This document shows positions 15,860-23,861 of a DNA stretch of 24,634 nt, piece after piece (within the stretch, counting starts at the first letter, position 1; every line of letters starts with the position of its first letter). A program made the position numbers and the translations under genes. Under the pieces are notes generated by a model. The model was given only the letters and a program-made list of their open reading frames with translations, did not search any database and was not told the origin of the DNA. Source of the DNA: Pseudomonadota bacterium (GTDB lineage Bacteria; Pseudomonadota; Alphaproteobacteria; Sphingomonadales; Sphingomonadaceae); NCBI GenBank assembly GCA_023422695.1, contig JAFAGN010000184.1:1-24634 (forward strand). The letters run 5' to 3'.

Positions 15860-15876
15860 CTATGTGATTCACATAG
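15860..15876 (+). promoter_or_regulatory. Operator-like palindrome in front of the toxin gene
   Basis: CTATGTG-ATT-CACATAG is a perfect 7-bp inverted repeat ending 8 bases before the toxin ATG. Another dyad, GGCGA/TCGCC (15844-15859), directly precedes it. Autorepression by the XRE antitoxin is the natural reading. Confidence 0.6.
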
Positions 15877-15884
15877 CCTGAGGC

Positions 15885-16184
15885 ATGATATTCGACTATG
15901 ATCCCGACAAGGATGCGAACAACCTTGCCAAGCACCAGCTGTCGCTTGCGTTCGGCGAAAGGGTGTTCGCAGCCGATGATCATGTCATCCTGCCATCCAT
16001 TCGCCGCGAGGATGCCGAGGAGCGATACAAGGCGATCGGGATGGTGGACGGCAAGCTCTATACCGCCGTGCATGTTTGGCGCGGCGAAATGATCCGGATC
16101 ATTTCAGTGAGACGAAGCAATGCCAGCGAACGAAGAGACTATGATCGCTATTCCAGCGGACCCGAACGACCCCGAGGATTTTGA
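15885..16184 (+). CDS. BrnT-like (DUF497) toxin
   Basis: The protein has 99 residues. The N-terminal FDYDPDKDANNLAKH matches the BrnT/DUF497 opening (F-x-x-D-x-x-K-x-x-x-N-x-x-K-H), the middle has ERYKAIGMVDGKLYTAVHVW, and the end has the family hallmark RIISVRRSNASERRDYDRY. BrnT toxins are RNase-fold proteins that stop translation. Here cleavage activity is inferred only. GAGG precedes the ATG at 15885. The 3' end overlaps the antitoxin by 65 bases, more than the usual few. Residues after about 90 (YSSGPERPRGF) lie in this overlap. Confidence 0.87.
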   Translation: MIFDYDPDKDANNLAKHQLSLAFGERVFAADDHVILPSIRREDAEERYKAIGMVDGKLYTAVHVWRGEMIRIISVRRSNASERRDYDRYSSGPERPRGF

Positions 16185-16410
16185 CGTCAGCGAAGCGGGG
16201 CTACAGCGCGGACTGATGGGCCGCGAAGTCAGGCTGCTGCGAAAACGGCTGGGAATGAGCCAGCAGGAGTTCGCCGAAGCCTATGGCATCCCCGTATCGA
16301 ACATCCGACAATACGAGATCGGTCGGCACATGCCGCCTCCGGCGGTACGTGCTTATTTCAAAGTGATCGCTGCTGAGCCGGAGAGAACTAAGCGGGCAGT
16401 TGCTCGTTGA
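16120..16410 (+). CDS. XRE-type helix-turn-helix antitoxin
   Basis: The 96-residue protein has an acidic N-terminal part (DPNDPEDFDVSEAGL) that likely wraps the toxin. A helix-turn-helix follows at about residues 36-85 (LRKRLGMSQQEFAEAYGIPVSNIRQYEIGRH, then PPPAVRAYFKVIAAEPE). This is the XRE/NadS-like antitoxin type, not the canonical ribbon-helix-helix BrnA. It probably neutralises the BrnT-like toxin and represses the operon through the upstream palindrome. An ATG at 16141 with AAGAG upstream is a possible later start and would cut the overlap to 44 bases. The last 23 bases overlap the 3' end of the convergent nucleotidyltransferase gene. Confidence 0.85.
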   Translation: MPANEETMIAIPADPNDPEDFDVSEAGLQRGLMGREVRLLRKRLGMSQQEFAEAYGIPVSNIRQYEIGRHMPPPAVRAYFKVIAAEPERTKRAVAR

Positions 16411-16978
16411 ACCGTCGATCCGCAACCCGCAGTTTCGGGAAGTTTTGCAGCCATCGCTTTTCCCGGATCCGGTTGTCAAATATCGCGCGCTTCCGGTCGA
16501 CGAATGCACCAGCGGGACGAAGCGTCAAAGCCATCAGGTCATTGACTCCGAACGGTGCGATCAATTCGCAGCGGTCATCGACAGTCCGTCGCACGGCTAT
16601 GGCCGTTGCTGTTTCGGGCCAGAAGCGCATCGCGTCCTCTGCGGAAGCGTAGGGCGCGTCGCCATTGCGTCGATGCATCCGCGCCTGATTTTTAACTGAC
16701 CAATCGATGCCCGGCGCAAACCGTTGCAAGCGTGCCCCTAGAGCCTGGTCGCGCGCTTCCGCCAAATCATCCCGATCGAACCAGATCACATCCACGTCCC
16801 CCGACCTGGGGGATTTTTCGCCGTGAAGTCTATTCCAGACCATGTTGCGCACGAAGCCGGCCGCTACCCAACAGTCCGGCAATCCCAGTTCGCGAACATG
16901 GCCCAACAAATCCCAACGGACTGGATCGGCCTTGATCCACTTGATGATCCGTGCAGCATCGTCTGCGACGTCAATCAC
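16388..16978 (-). CDS. Nucleotidyltransferase-fold protein (COG3575/DUF925-like)
   Basis: The 196-residue cytoplasmic protein opens with an N-terminal helix, then LPDCWVAAGFVRNMVWNRLHG and GDVDVIWFDRDDL, the glycine/asparagine and aspartate motifs of the COG3575 family with a nucleotidyltransferase fold. ENKGxx-type extras are absent, and the C-terminal FxxRxRxKxWLQNFPKL is typical of the family. No substrate is known. The start is GTG at 16978, which overlaps the nadA stop as GTGA. The two are therefore translationally coupled and the gene is the last of the nadA operon. The stop lies inside the antitoxin gene on the other strand. Confidence 0.83.
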   Translation of the reverse strand: MIDVADDAARIIKWIKADPVRWDLLGHVRELGLPDCWVAAGFVRNMVWNRLHGEKSPRSGDVDVIWFDRDDLAEARDQALGARLQRFAPGIDWSVKNQARMHRRNGDAPYASAEDAMRFWPETATAIAVRRTVDDRCELIAPFGVNDLMALTLRPAGAFVDRKRAIFDNRIREKRWLQNFPKLRVADRRFNEQLPA

Positions 16979-17964
16979 GCCCGCCCCAGATCACCCTTCC
17001 CAATCGTCCCCGACGCCATTTCCAGCATCCGGTCGAGGCTCTTGCGTGCGGCCAGCCGCAGGCCTTCTTCCATCTCGATCTGCGGTTTCAGGTCGCGCAG
17101 CGCGAGGTACAGTTTTTCCATCGTGTTGAGCGCCATGTACGGGCAGATGTTGCAGTTGCAATTGCCGTCGGCGCCCGGCGCGCCGATGAAATTCTTCTCG
17201 GGCAGCGCGAGTTCCATCTGGTGGATGATGTGCGGCTCCGTCGCGACGATCAGCGTGTCGCCGGGAAATGTCTTGGCGAATTGCAGGATGCCGCTGGTCG
17301 ATCCGACATAATCGGCATGATCGACGATATGCGGCGGGCATTCGGGATGCGCGGCGACCGGCGCGCCGGGATGCTGCGCTTTCAGTTTCAGCAGCTCGGT
17401 CTCGCTGAACGCCTCATGGACAATGCACACGCCGGGCCACAGCAGCATCTCGCGCCCGAACTTGCGGTTGAGATAACCCCCCAGATGCCGGTCGGGGCCG
17501 AAAATGATCGGCTGGCTTTCGGGAATCTGGCTGATGATCGTCTCGGCGCTCGACGAGGTGACGATGATGTCGGAGAGCGCCTTCACCGCCGCGGAGCAGT
17601 TGATGTAGGTCAGCGCGATATGGTCGGGGTGCGCCTCGCGAAAGCGTTTGAACTGTTCGGGCGGACAGCTGTCCTCGAGGCTGCATCCGGCGTCCATGTC
17701 GGGCAGGATGACAATCTTTTCGGGGCTCAGGATCTTGGCGGTTTCGGCCATGAACTTCACGCCGCAAAAGGCGATGACGTCGGCGTCGGTTTCGGCCGCC
17801 TTGCGCGACAGCTCGAGCGAATCGCCAACGAAATCGGCGAGATCCTGAATCTCCGGCTTTTGGTAATAATGCGCCAGGATCACCGCATTGCGCTCCTTGC
17901 GGAGACGCTCGATTTCAGCGCGCAGGTCGAGGCCCGAGAGATTCTCGCGGATGGGAGCAGTCAT
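16975..17964 (-). CDS. nadA: Quinolinate synthase A
   Basis: This 329-residue enzyme condenses iminoaspartate and dihydroxyacetone phosphate to quinolinate in NAD synthesis. AHYYQKPEIQDLADFVGDSL at residues 31-50 is the hallmark. The three [4Fe-4S] ligands expected from the family map to Cys94 (DAGCS), Cys180 (PGVCIVHE) and Cys274 (NICPYM); this mapping is from memory of NadA alignments. The length is slightly shorter than E. coli NadA (347). nadB and nadC are not in the window. Downstream it overlaps the nucleotidyltransferase gene by 4 bases. Upstream a membrane protein gene ends 70 bases before its start. Confidence 0.96.
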   Translation of the reverse strand: MTAPIRENLSGLDLRAEIERLRKERNAVILAHYYQKPEIQDLADFVGDSLELSRKAAETDADVIAFCGVKFMAETAKILSPEKIVILPDMDAGCSLEDSCPPEQFKRFREAHPDHIALTYINCSAAVKALSDIIVTSSSAETIISQIPESQPIIFGPDRHLGGYLNRKFGREMLLWPGVCIVHEAFSETELLKLKAQHPGAPVAAHPECPPHIVDHADYVGSTSGILQFAKTFPGDTLIVATEPHIIHQMELALPEKNFIGAPGADGNCNCNICPYMALNTMEKLYLALRDLKPQIEMEEGLRLAARKSLDRMLEMASGTIGKGDLGRA

Positions 17965-18034
17965 CGCTTTTCCTTATCTGGCGTTTGCCTTGGCCTCCCC
18001 CCTACACGGCGACCCCGGACAGGGCAACGCGGTG

Positions 18035-18748
18035 TCAGCCGCCGGTCAGCCGGTCCGCAAGCGCCATGACGGGAGGCGTCAGGGCCGCCAGATAGATGGT
18101 GAGGCGTACCGCGATGACAATCACCACGATCGCCTTTGTCGCCGGATGGACGCTGCCCAATGTGCGGCGATCGTGCAGCGCGATGATGCCCACAACCCCC
18201 AGCTGGATCAGCCCGATCGGAAGGTCGGACCAGCCGATCATCAACGGCATCGGCAAAATCCGGCCGAGCGCGGGTTCGAGAATGATGATCGTCGCCCCGA
18301 TCATGAATCGCCGGTGCCAGTCGGTCCGGTTGCGCCGCCGCACCGCCGCCCACACCATCAATCCGAACACCAGCGATTCGATCACTGTCAGCGCGAGGAA
18401 ATAGGGCGGTGAGAAGAAGGGCGGAAAGCGGCCCAGCACCAGCGACGCGACGCCGGTAAAAACGCCCAGCCCGGTAATCACGATCGCCAGCAGCACCCCT
18501 GCCCAGCCAAGCCGCCGGTGCAGCGCCAGATTCTGGCGCGATACGAGGGTCGGTTGCACCACCAGCAGGCCGAGCCACGCGAGCATCAGCACCCCGTGCA
18601 GATGCACCCAGAAGGGCGCCGCGACCGGATCGACGAACCCGCGCAGCGCGAATTGTGCAAAGCCCAGGACGATAAACACCGCGAGGCCGAGCGCCATGCG
18701 CTGCCAGAAAAGTTCGGCGCGCACCGCGCCCGCTGCTGTCGTTGCCAT
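18035..18748 (-). CDS. Multispan membrane protein, cytochrome b561-like features
   Basis: The 237-residue protein has six or seven hydrophobic helices. Histidines placed at helix ends or inside helices (WVHLHGVLM, ALHRRLGW, DWHRRFM) recall di-heme cytochrome b561-like or DUF2306-type proteins. Heme binding is inference and no catalytic motif is seen. A GGGGGG run lies just upstream of the ATG at 18748. It may be the first gene of the nadA operon (gap 70 bases) or its own unit. A small dyad (AGTC-A-GACT around 18777-18786) lies upstream. Confidence 0.75.
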   Translation of the reverse strand: MATTAAGAVRAELFWQRMALGLAVFIVLGFAQFALRGFVDPVAAPFWVHLHGVLMLAWLGLLVVQPTLVSRQNLALHRRLGWAGVLLAIVITGLGVFTGVASLVLGRFPPFFSPPYFLALTVIESLVFGLMVWAAVRRRNRTDWHRRFMIGATIIILEPALGRILPMPLMIGWSDLPIGLIQLGVVGIIALHDRRTLGSVHPATKAIVVIVIAVRLTIYLAALTPPVMALADRLTGG

Positions 18749-18815
18749 GCCACACCCCCCAGTCGGCCTGAATCATCAGTCAGACTAACGCACTCTGAAG
18801 GCGCGCGAAAGCCGC

Positions 18816-19463
18816 CTATCCGGCAGGGGTATCGGCGAAACGCGCGGTGACCTTGGCATCGATCCCCGCGGCCTTGAGCGGCATCGCGAAACTCTGCTCG
18901 ATCGCAGTGCGCGCGGCGCCCTGCGCCAGCCGCATCGGGGTCGGCCCCTTCGCCTGCTTGATCAGTTCATCCTGCGCAGCCTTGCGATTGGCGGCGTCGA
19001 GCGCCGCTTCGGCATCGGTCAGCGTGAGCAGGATCGTGCCGTCGCGAAACTCGCTGATCGCGTCGATGTCGATTTCGGGACCGGCGAGGCGCAGTGGCGG
19101 CAGGGTGACGGTCAGGGCATTGGTCGCGGCATCCCAGTCGAGATCCGACGGCTTGAGCTTGCCCAGATCAACCTCATACCGCACCGTTCCAGGCATGATC
19201 AGCGTCTTTTTCGCGCTCAGTCCCATGCGGTTCTGCGTCGATGTCACCACCGCGACATAGCGCGCGGTGAACGGCACCAGCACATTCTGTTCCTGCAAGC
19301 CCTGCAGGCTGGCGGCAACGACCGTTTCGGGGTCATAGCCCTTTTCCCAATCGCGCCACGCGCTGACCGCCCACCACACGGCGAGCAGCAGCATCGCCGC
19401 GGCGGCGAGCAGGATCAGGCGCCCGGTCAGGCGCGGCGGGCGGGCGGATGGAGTCGTGGTCAT
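18816..19463 (-). CDS. DUF4230 family membrane-anchored protein
   Basis: The 215-residue protein has one N-terminal membrane helix (residues about 13-33) and a periplasmic part. LVPFTARYVAVVTSTQNRMG, a TLIMPGTVRYEVDL strand and the segment LPPLRLAGPEIDID fit DUF4230, a family without known function. An amphipathic helix (ALDAANRKAAQDELIKQAKG) follows. The start at 19463 overlaps the stop of the preceding gene (ATGA), so it is translationally coupled. The open frame continues to 19556 but that part has no support. The C-terminal residues include KVTARFADTPAG. Confidence 0.8.
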   Translation of the reverse strand: MTTTPSARPPRLTGRLILLAAAAMLLLAVWWAVSAWRDWEKGYDPETVVAASLQGLQEQNVLVPFTARYVAVVTSTQNRMGLSAKKTLIMPGTVRYEVDLGKLKPSDLDWDAATNALTVTLPPLRLAGPEIDIDAISEFRDGTILLTLTDAEAALDAANRKAAQDELIKQAKGPTPMRLAQGAARTAIEQSFAMPLKAAGIDAKVTARFADTPAG

Positions 19464-20260
19464 GGCTCTGTATAGACCGAACAATCGGGCGCGGGGCGAC
19501 CCATTTCGTAACGGCCCGTCGCATCGTTGAAGCGCAGCACGCGCTCGTAGCTGCACTCAGGGTCTTTCCAATCGGCGAGGTCGCTCGATTTCAGCTTCTG
19601 CCCGCTATTGTCCTCGCTGCGCCGCGACGTCTGCGGATAGGCGGTCGCGAAGCTGCGATAGGTCAGCGACGGCAGTTCGCCGCCGTCGTCGGGGCCGGGC
19701 TTCAGCACCGCCTTATACTCATATTCGTCGTGACAGGCGCCGAGCCGGTCCTTGGCATCCTGCTCCGAGAAACAGGCGCGGATCATCAGCGCGCTGTCCC
19801 ACGCGACGTCGAGCACCTCGCCGCTGATCCCGATCGCATGCGGCGCCATGCCAAAGCGCAGCAGGTGGAGCCGACTGCCCGTCCCGCCGCCACCCGAATA
19901 CATCGCGCGCTGTTCGCCGATCACCCCGACCAGCATCTCCAGCCCTTGTTGGCCATCGCCTTCATCCCCGCTGCGCACCCACACGACGTTCGGCCACAGC
20001 CGCAGCGCCTGCGGCTCACCAGCAATGGCGGGGAGCGGGAGGACGGTCTTTTCATCATCGCCCGATCCCGGAAAGGACACGATCAGATCGGTGGGCACCC
20101 CGTCCGCATCAGCCTCGCCAGGCAGCGCAAAGCATATTTGCCCGTCGGGCAGGCAATGCGCGCCGTCATCCTTTGCGACCAGCTCGACCATGCGCGGAAT
20201 GGAAGCAGGGGCGGTGTCTGCGGCGGGCTGCGCGGCGGCGAGCAGCAGCGTCAAAATCAT
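19460..20260 (-). CDS. Exported protein of unknown function
   Basis: The 266-residue protein has a short signal peptide (MILTLLLAAAQPAADTAPA). I chose the ATG at 20260 because it lies one base after the stop of the preceding gene (TGA-c-ATG). An ATG at 20284 would add eight residues that spoil the signal peptide. The mature part has seven cysteines in scattered positions and reads as a mixed beta protein. No domain was recognised. Its 3' end overlaps the DUF4230 gene by four bases. It is the middle gene of a three-gene coupled set. Confidence 0.7.
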   Translation of the reverse strand: MILTLLLAAAQPAADTAPASIPRMVELVAKDDGAHCLPDGQICFALPGEADADGVPTDLIVSFPGSGDDEKTVLPLPAIAGEPQALRLWPNVVWVRSGDEGDGQQGLEMLVGVIGEQRAMYSGGGGTGSRLHLLRFGMAPHAIGISGEVLDVAWDSALMIRACFSEQDAKDRLGACHDEYEYKAVLKPGPDDGGELPSLTYRSFATAYPQTSRRSEDNSGQKLKSSDLADWKDPECSYERVLRFNDATGRYEMGRPAPDCSVYTEP

Positions 20261-20261
20261 G

Positions 20262-21188
20262 TCAGGCCAGTTCCCATTCGTCATCGCGTTCGCGCACCAC
20301 CCCGCGCGCGCGCAGGTCGAACAGATGCGCGAGCACCGAGCGTCCGGCGGCGCCGGTCAGCCGCGGGTCTAGCCCCTTGTACATATGCGCGACCATCGCG
20401 GGGATGACCCGGGTTCCCTTTTCCAGCTCGCGCAATATCTGCCGCTCGCGCTGCTTGCGGTGACCCAGCATACCGCGAACGAGCTGCCGCGGCTTGGTGA
20501 CCGCGGGGCCGTGCGCCGGATAATAGATGCGGTCGTCGCGGTCGTAGAGTTTCGACAGGCTGGCCATATAGGCCGCCATGTCGCCGTCGGGCGGGCTGAC
20601 GACGCTGGTCGACCACGCCATGACATGGTCGCCGGTGAACAGCGCGCCGCTTTCGACCAGCGCAAAGCAGAGATGGTTCGACGTATGCCCCGGGGTTGCG
20701 ACCGCTTCGAGCGTCCAGCCATCGCCCGAAATCCGCTCGCCATCGGCCAGCACGCGGTCGGGCGCATAGTCGGGATCGAACGCCGAATCGGCGCGCGGCC
20801 CGTCGTCGGACAGGGCCAGCGGCGCACAGCCGATGATCGGGGCCCCGGTCGCAGCGTTCAGCGGCGCCGCCGCGGGGCTGTGATCGCGGTGGGTGTGGGT
20901 GCACAGGATCGCGGCGACGCGCTGACCGTCCACCGCGCGCAAAATGGCATCGACATGCCCCTGCCCGTTCGCGTCGGGTGGGTCGCCGATGCTCATCCCC
21001 GATCCGGTCGGCCCCGGATCGATCACCGCCACATCGCTGCCCGCCCCAACGATCCACGTCTGGGTACCGGTGAAGGTATAAGGCGACGGATTCGGCGCCA
21101 GCACACGGCGCACGAGCGGTTCATGCTGCTCGCAATCGCCGGCGCGGATGCTGTCGGGCCAGGGCTTGTCTTCGCTCATGGGTGTCAT
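20262..21188 (-). CDS. MBL-fold metallo-hydrolase, LACTB2-like
   Basis: This 308-residue cytoplasmic hydrolase has the HTHRDH metal motif at 98-103, His168 (TPGHTSNH), Asp187-His188 (TGDHVMAW) and His226 (YPAHGP), the full two-metal metallo-beta-lactamase-fold set. The C-terminal 60 residues (MVAHMYKGLDPRLTGAAGRSVLAHLFDLRARGVV) resemble the winged-helix tail of LACTB2-type enzymes. An activity on thioesters, RNA or lactones cannot be chosen. It is the first gene of the coupled set with the exported protein and the DUF4230 protein. The start at 21188 is uncertain; 21179 is equally good. Neither has a clear ribosome binding site. Confidence 0.9.
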   Translation of the reverse strand: MTPMSEDKPWPDSIRAGDCEQHEPLVRRVLAPNPSPYTFTGTQTWIVGAGSDVAVIDPGPTGSGMSIGDPPDANGQGHVDAILRAVDGQRVAAILCTHTHRDHSPAAAPLNAATGAPIIGCAPLALSDDGPRADSAFDPDYAPDRVLADGERISGDGWTLEAVATPGHTSNHLCFALVESGALFTGDHVMAWSTSVVSPPDGDMAAYMASLSKLYDRDDRIYYPAHGPAVTKPRQLVRGMLGHRKQRERQILRELEKGTRVIPAMVAHMYKGLDPRLTGAAGRSVLAHLFDLRARGVVRERDDEWELA

Positions 21189-21330
21189 GTGGCACCGCCG
21201 GGGGCGGAACGAAAGGGGTGGTGCGCAAAATGCGCGAGGCTCTGCGGATAGGATTCGATGATCGTCAGTGGTCGGTAACCGTCATTCGATCTCGATCGGT
21301 GGCGAATGGCCGCGACCTCGCCAAAAATGG

Positions 21331-21588
21331 TCAATCTTGGCCGTTGGCAGCATCGCCCGCCAGGAAAACGATGTTTGATTTCGACCAGTCGATCCCGAGT
21401 GCCCGGTACAATGCGTCATACGCATACACGACCGATGTATCCGTCGGTCGACTGCCATAGGCCCACAGAATCGCGTCTATCGCGGCCTCTGCTGACTCAC
21501 GCGAAATGGCGTGGGTAAAGTGCGGACGGGTGGCGCAGCGGGCGGTAACGTCGTCCAGCATCGCCCGGATACGCGGATCGTCGCTCAT
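21331..21588 (-). CDS. Small protein of unknown function
   Basis: The 85-residue protein starts at 21588 behind a strong GAGGAGG box. An open frame upstream to 21750 has no start signal. It reads as helical with conserved-looking aromatic patches (YAYDALYRALGIDWSKSN) and a Gly/Ala tail. No domain was recognised. The gene is isolated: 142 bases separate it from the hydrolase gene and a terminator lies between it and the BlaR-like gene. It could be a small regulator or toxin-type protein, but nothing shows this. Confidence 0.6.
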   Translation of the reverse strand: MSDDPRIRAMLDDVTARCATRPHFTHAISRESAEAAIDAILWAYGSRPTDTSVVYAYDALYRALGIDWSKSNIVFLAGDAANGQD

Positions 21589-21698
21589 AAGCTGCCTCCT
21601 CGCAATCTTTTGGTATTTAACGTCAAATGTTATGCCGATCATGAAGCAACTGCGAGCCAAAACTAACCGGGCATGACACCCCGCTCCCCCCCCGCACG

Positions 21699-21726
21699 AA
21701 AAAGGGAGCGGTGGCCCGCTCCCTTT
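21699..21726 (-). terminator. Rho-independent terminator after the BlaR-like gene
   Basis: AAAGGGAGCG (21701-21710) and CGCTCCCTTT (21717-21726) form a perfect 10-bp stem. On the minus strand it is followed by a run of T. It lies 60 bases after the stop of the BlaR-like gene at 21786. Confidence 0.85.
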
Positions 21727-21785
21727 CCCCGCCCCTGCCGCCAGCCCCACCGGGGAGCAAAGGCTGGCGCCGAAGCTGGTCGAAC

Positions 21786-23459
21786 CTAGTGGTCCGATTT
21801 CTCGATGTCGGCGATCGCCTTGTCCAGATCGGCGGCGACCTTGGCGCGCATGTCTTCGGACAGGCCGCGGGCGCGTTCGCCCTCGGCAAAGGCTTCGCGC
21901 GCCTTTTTCAGCGCCGACAGCCGCGCCGCCTTGCCTTCGGCGCTATCGTTGCAGGCAAACATATGCACGCGGGTGCGCTTGTTGCCGTCGGTCTCGTCGC
22001 GATTGACGATCGGCGCCGCCTTTTTGCTGTCGCCGCATTTGCCCAGCACCATCGTCTGGCCGTGCGCCGACGACCAGGCGCCAGACGGCAGCGGTGCCAT
22101 CGGGGGCATCGGCGGCATCGGCGCGAGCACGGTGCGGATGCGCTCCTTGCGCTTCGCTTCCAGCTTGTCGGCGATCGCCTCGGCCTGCTTGCCGGTAACA
22201 CCTTGTTCTTTCAGCGTCGCGAGCACGTCGTCGCGCGACAGGCTGCCCGGCATCCGCACGTCGATGTGGCGCAGCTTGTCCTTGCCGTCGGCGGGCGCGA
22301 ACATCACGGTCGACGCCTTGCCGTCGCCGCTGCCGTCGCGGCGGATGACGATGCGGCGCACTTCACGCTTCTTGCCATCCTTGTCGGTCGTCACATCCGC
22401 GCTGTGATCGGTAAAGACCATCACACCGGGGGCCGCAGGCGCTTCGGGCGCGTCCGCGGGCAGCGGCGGTTCGGGCGGCAGCGGCGGCGCGGGCGGTTCG
22501 GCGATATCGACCGTCTGCGCGGTGGCCGTCGCGACCCTCGCCGGCACCAGCGTTGCGGTCGTCGCCAGCACCGCCAGCGCCGCGCTGCCGATCAGCAAGC
22601 GGCCAGCCAGCCCGCGCTGTTTCGAAATGTCCCTCCGCATCAACATCGTCAGCCTCTCCTGCAAATTATCGTGAACCGCCATCGGCGCCGCGAGCGACAG
22701 CCGCGATCCGACGGCGGCCTTGGCGATCGCGGTGGCGTAGCGCGCGGTCCGCTCGCCGCGCATGTCCGCGTCGGCCATCGTCAGCACGCGCGCGTCGCAC
22801 GCCGCCTCCTGATCGAAGCGAAAAGCGCGGATCGCGCGCCACGCAAAGGGGTTGAACCATTGCGACGCCAGCAGCACGAGCGCCGCCGCATTCGCCCAAA
22901 GATCGCCATGGCGATGGTGCGCGAGTTCGTGATCGACCGCGAGCGCGCGCTCGTCGGCGGCGTAGCGGGCAAAAAAGTCCTGCGGCACCGCAACGATCCG
23001 GTGCCACAGTCCAAAGGCAACCGGGCCGTCAACCGAGTCGGTCATCACCAGCCGGATCGTTCCGATCGGCTCCAGTTCGACCGCTTCCGCCAGCACTGAG
23101 GTGCGGAAGCGGCGATGCGACAGCAAAGCCATGGTCAGCACCGCCGCCATGCCCATCGCCCACAGGACAAAGGCATAGGGCATCGCATCGGCGATCGACC
23201 ATGCCGGGGCCACCGGCGCGGTCAGCGTCGTATCGATCGCAACCAGCATGACATCGACATTTTCGGGTGCGGCGACCGGATCGGCGAAGGGCAGCGGCGG
23301 CAAGACCAGCCGCAGCGCGGGGATCAGCCACAGGCTATACGCCAGCCGCGGTCCGAAATGGCGCGCGAAGGGCTTGCGGATCAGCAGCACCGCCAGGACG
23401 AGCAGCGCAGTGGTGAGCATCGTGTCGCCCCACACCTGCATCCAGGTCGCGGCGCTCAT
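21786..23459 (-). CDS. M56-family membrane metallopeptidase (BlaR1/MecR1-like)
   Basis: The 557-residue protein has four or five membrane helices in its first 310 residues. The gluzincin site HELAH is at 177-181 with a likely third ligand Glu218 (DQEAACDARV). BlaR1-type proteins sense a signal outside and release a BlaI-type repressor by proteolysis. The C-terminal part is not a penicillin-binding domain. After a proline-rich hinge (residues about 321-345) come about 210 charged residues without the usual SxxK/SDN/KTG motifs. The signal is therefore probably not a beta-lactam. The start at 23459 overlaps the repressor stop (ATGA). A perfect terminator follows. Confidence 0.92.
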   Translation of the reverse strand: MSAATWMQVWGDTMLTTALLVLAVLLIRKPFARHFGPRLAYSLWLIPALRLVLPPLPFADPVAAPENVDVMLVAIDTTLTAPVAPAWSIADAMPYAFVLWAMGMAAVLTMALLSHRRFRTSVLAEAVELEPIGTIRLVMTDSVDGPVAFGLWHRIVAVPQDFFARYAADERALAVDHELAHHRHGDLWANAAALVLLASQWFNPFAWRAIRAFRFDQEAACDARVLTMADADMRGERTARYATAIAKAAVGSRLSLAAPMAVHDNLQERLTMLMRRDISKQRGLAGRLLIGSAALAVLATTATLVPARVATATAQTVDIAEPPAPPLPPEPPLPADAPEAPAAPGVMVFTDHSADVTTDKDGKKREVRRIVIRRDGSGDGKASTVMFAPADGKDKLRHIDVRMPGSLSRDDVLATLKEQGVTGKQAEAIADKLEAKRKERIRTVLAPMPPMPPMAPLPSGAWSSAHGQTMVLGKCGDSKKAAPIVNRDETDGNKRTRVHMFACNDSAEGKAARLSALKKAREAFAEGERARGLSEDMRAKVAADLDKAIADIEKSDH

Positions 23460-23824
23460 GACTTGAGCTTCCGCAGCAGGGCTTCGATTTCGGCAATGTC
23501 GGTGTCGCTCAGCGCCTCGCGATCGGCGAGATGCGCGATCAGCGGGCTGACGCGGCCGCCGAACAGCCGATCGACAAACCGCTGCGATTCTTCACCGACC
23601 GCATCGGCGCGTTCGATCGCGGGGCTGTAAAGATAACGGCGACCGTCGGCCTCGGCCGTCACCGCGCCTTTCTGGACCAGCCGTGCGAGCAACGTCTTGA
23701 CCGTCGCCTGCGTCCAACCATTGGTCTTGCCGACCCGGGTGGTCAGGTCCGCCGCGGTTTGCGGGGCGTCGTCCCACAGGGCCGACAGCACCTGCATCTC
23801 CGACTCGCTTGCTCTTTCCGCCAT
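23456..23824 (-). CDS. BlaI/MecI/CopY-family transcriptional repressor
   Basis: The 122-residue dimeric winged-helix repressor starts MAERASESEMQVLSALWDD and continues TNGWTQATVKTLLARLVQKGAV, the classical BlaI DNA-binding segment, with a helical C-terminal dimer part. The start is 23824, because GGGAGGGG lies 7 bases upstream; the ATG at 23839 would place that box inside the gene. It overlaps the M56 peptidase gene by four bases, an operon typical of blaI-blaR1. It probably represses itself through the palindrome at 23862-23877. Cleavage by the partner is expected in the interdomain linker. Confidence 0.93.
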   Translation of the reverse strand: MAERASESEMQVLSALWDDAPQTAADLTTRVGKTNGWTQATVKTLLARLVQKGAVTAEADGRRYLYSPAIERADAVGEESQRFVDRLFGGRVSPLIAHLADREALSDTDIAEIEALLRKLKS

Positions 23825-23861
23825 CAGAACCCCTCCCATTGGCGTCGCCTTACTGCAACGC

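Larger units (their letters stand above)
14832..15884. other. Gene-free region of 1053 bases with structured sequence
   Basis: Open frames here (for example 15057-15605 plus, 15389-15637 minus) lack ribosome binding sites, recognisable domains and the G/C-rich third-position bias of neighbouring genes, so I call no gene. What is visible, in order: a palindrome at 14905-14920, a long hairpin at 14950-14982, a CRP-type palindrome at 15056-15071, a G/C-rich stretch near 15120-15175, a cluster of hairpins at 15304-15460, a DnaA box at 15673-15681, and 13-bp direct repeats at 15708-15742. From about 15370 the base composition drops to near 50% G+C. Confidence 0.6.

Noticed and set aside
14832..15884. 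Chromosomal origin of replication
   Set aside because: Only one DnaA box was found, and no dnaA, dnaN, parAB, gidA or hemE gene is near.
15661..16410. Plasmid origin with iterons next to a toxin-antitoxin pair
   Set aside because: Only two copies of the direct repeat exist and no replication protein gene is present. nadA and pepN indicate a chromosome.
18772..18790. TetR-like operator AGTC-A-GACT before the membrane protein gene
   Set aside because: Only four bases per arm match, which is too short to distinguish from chance.
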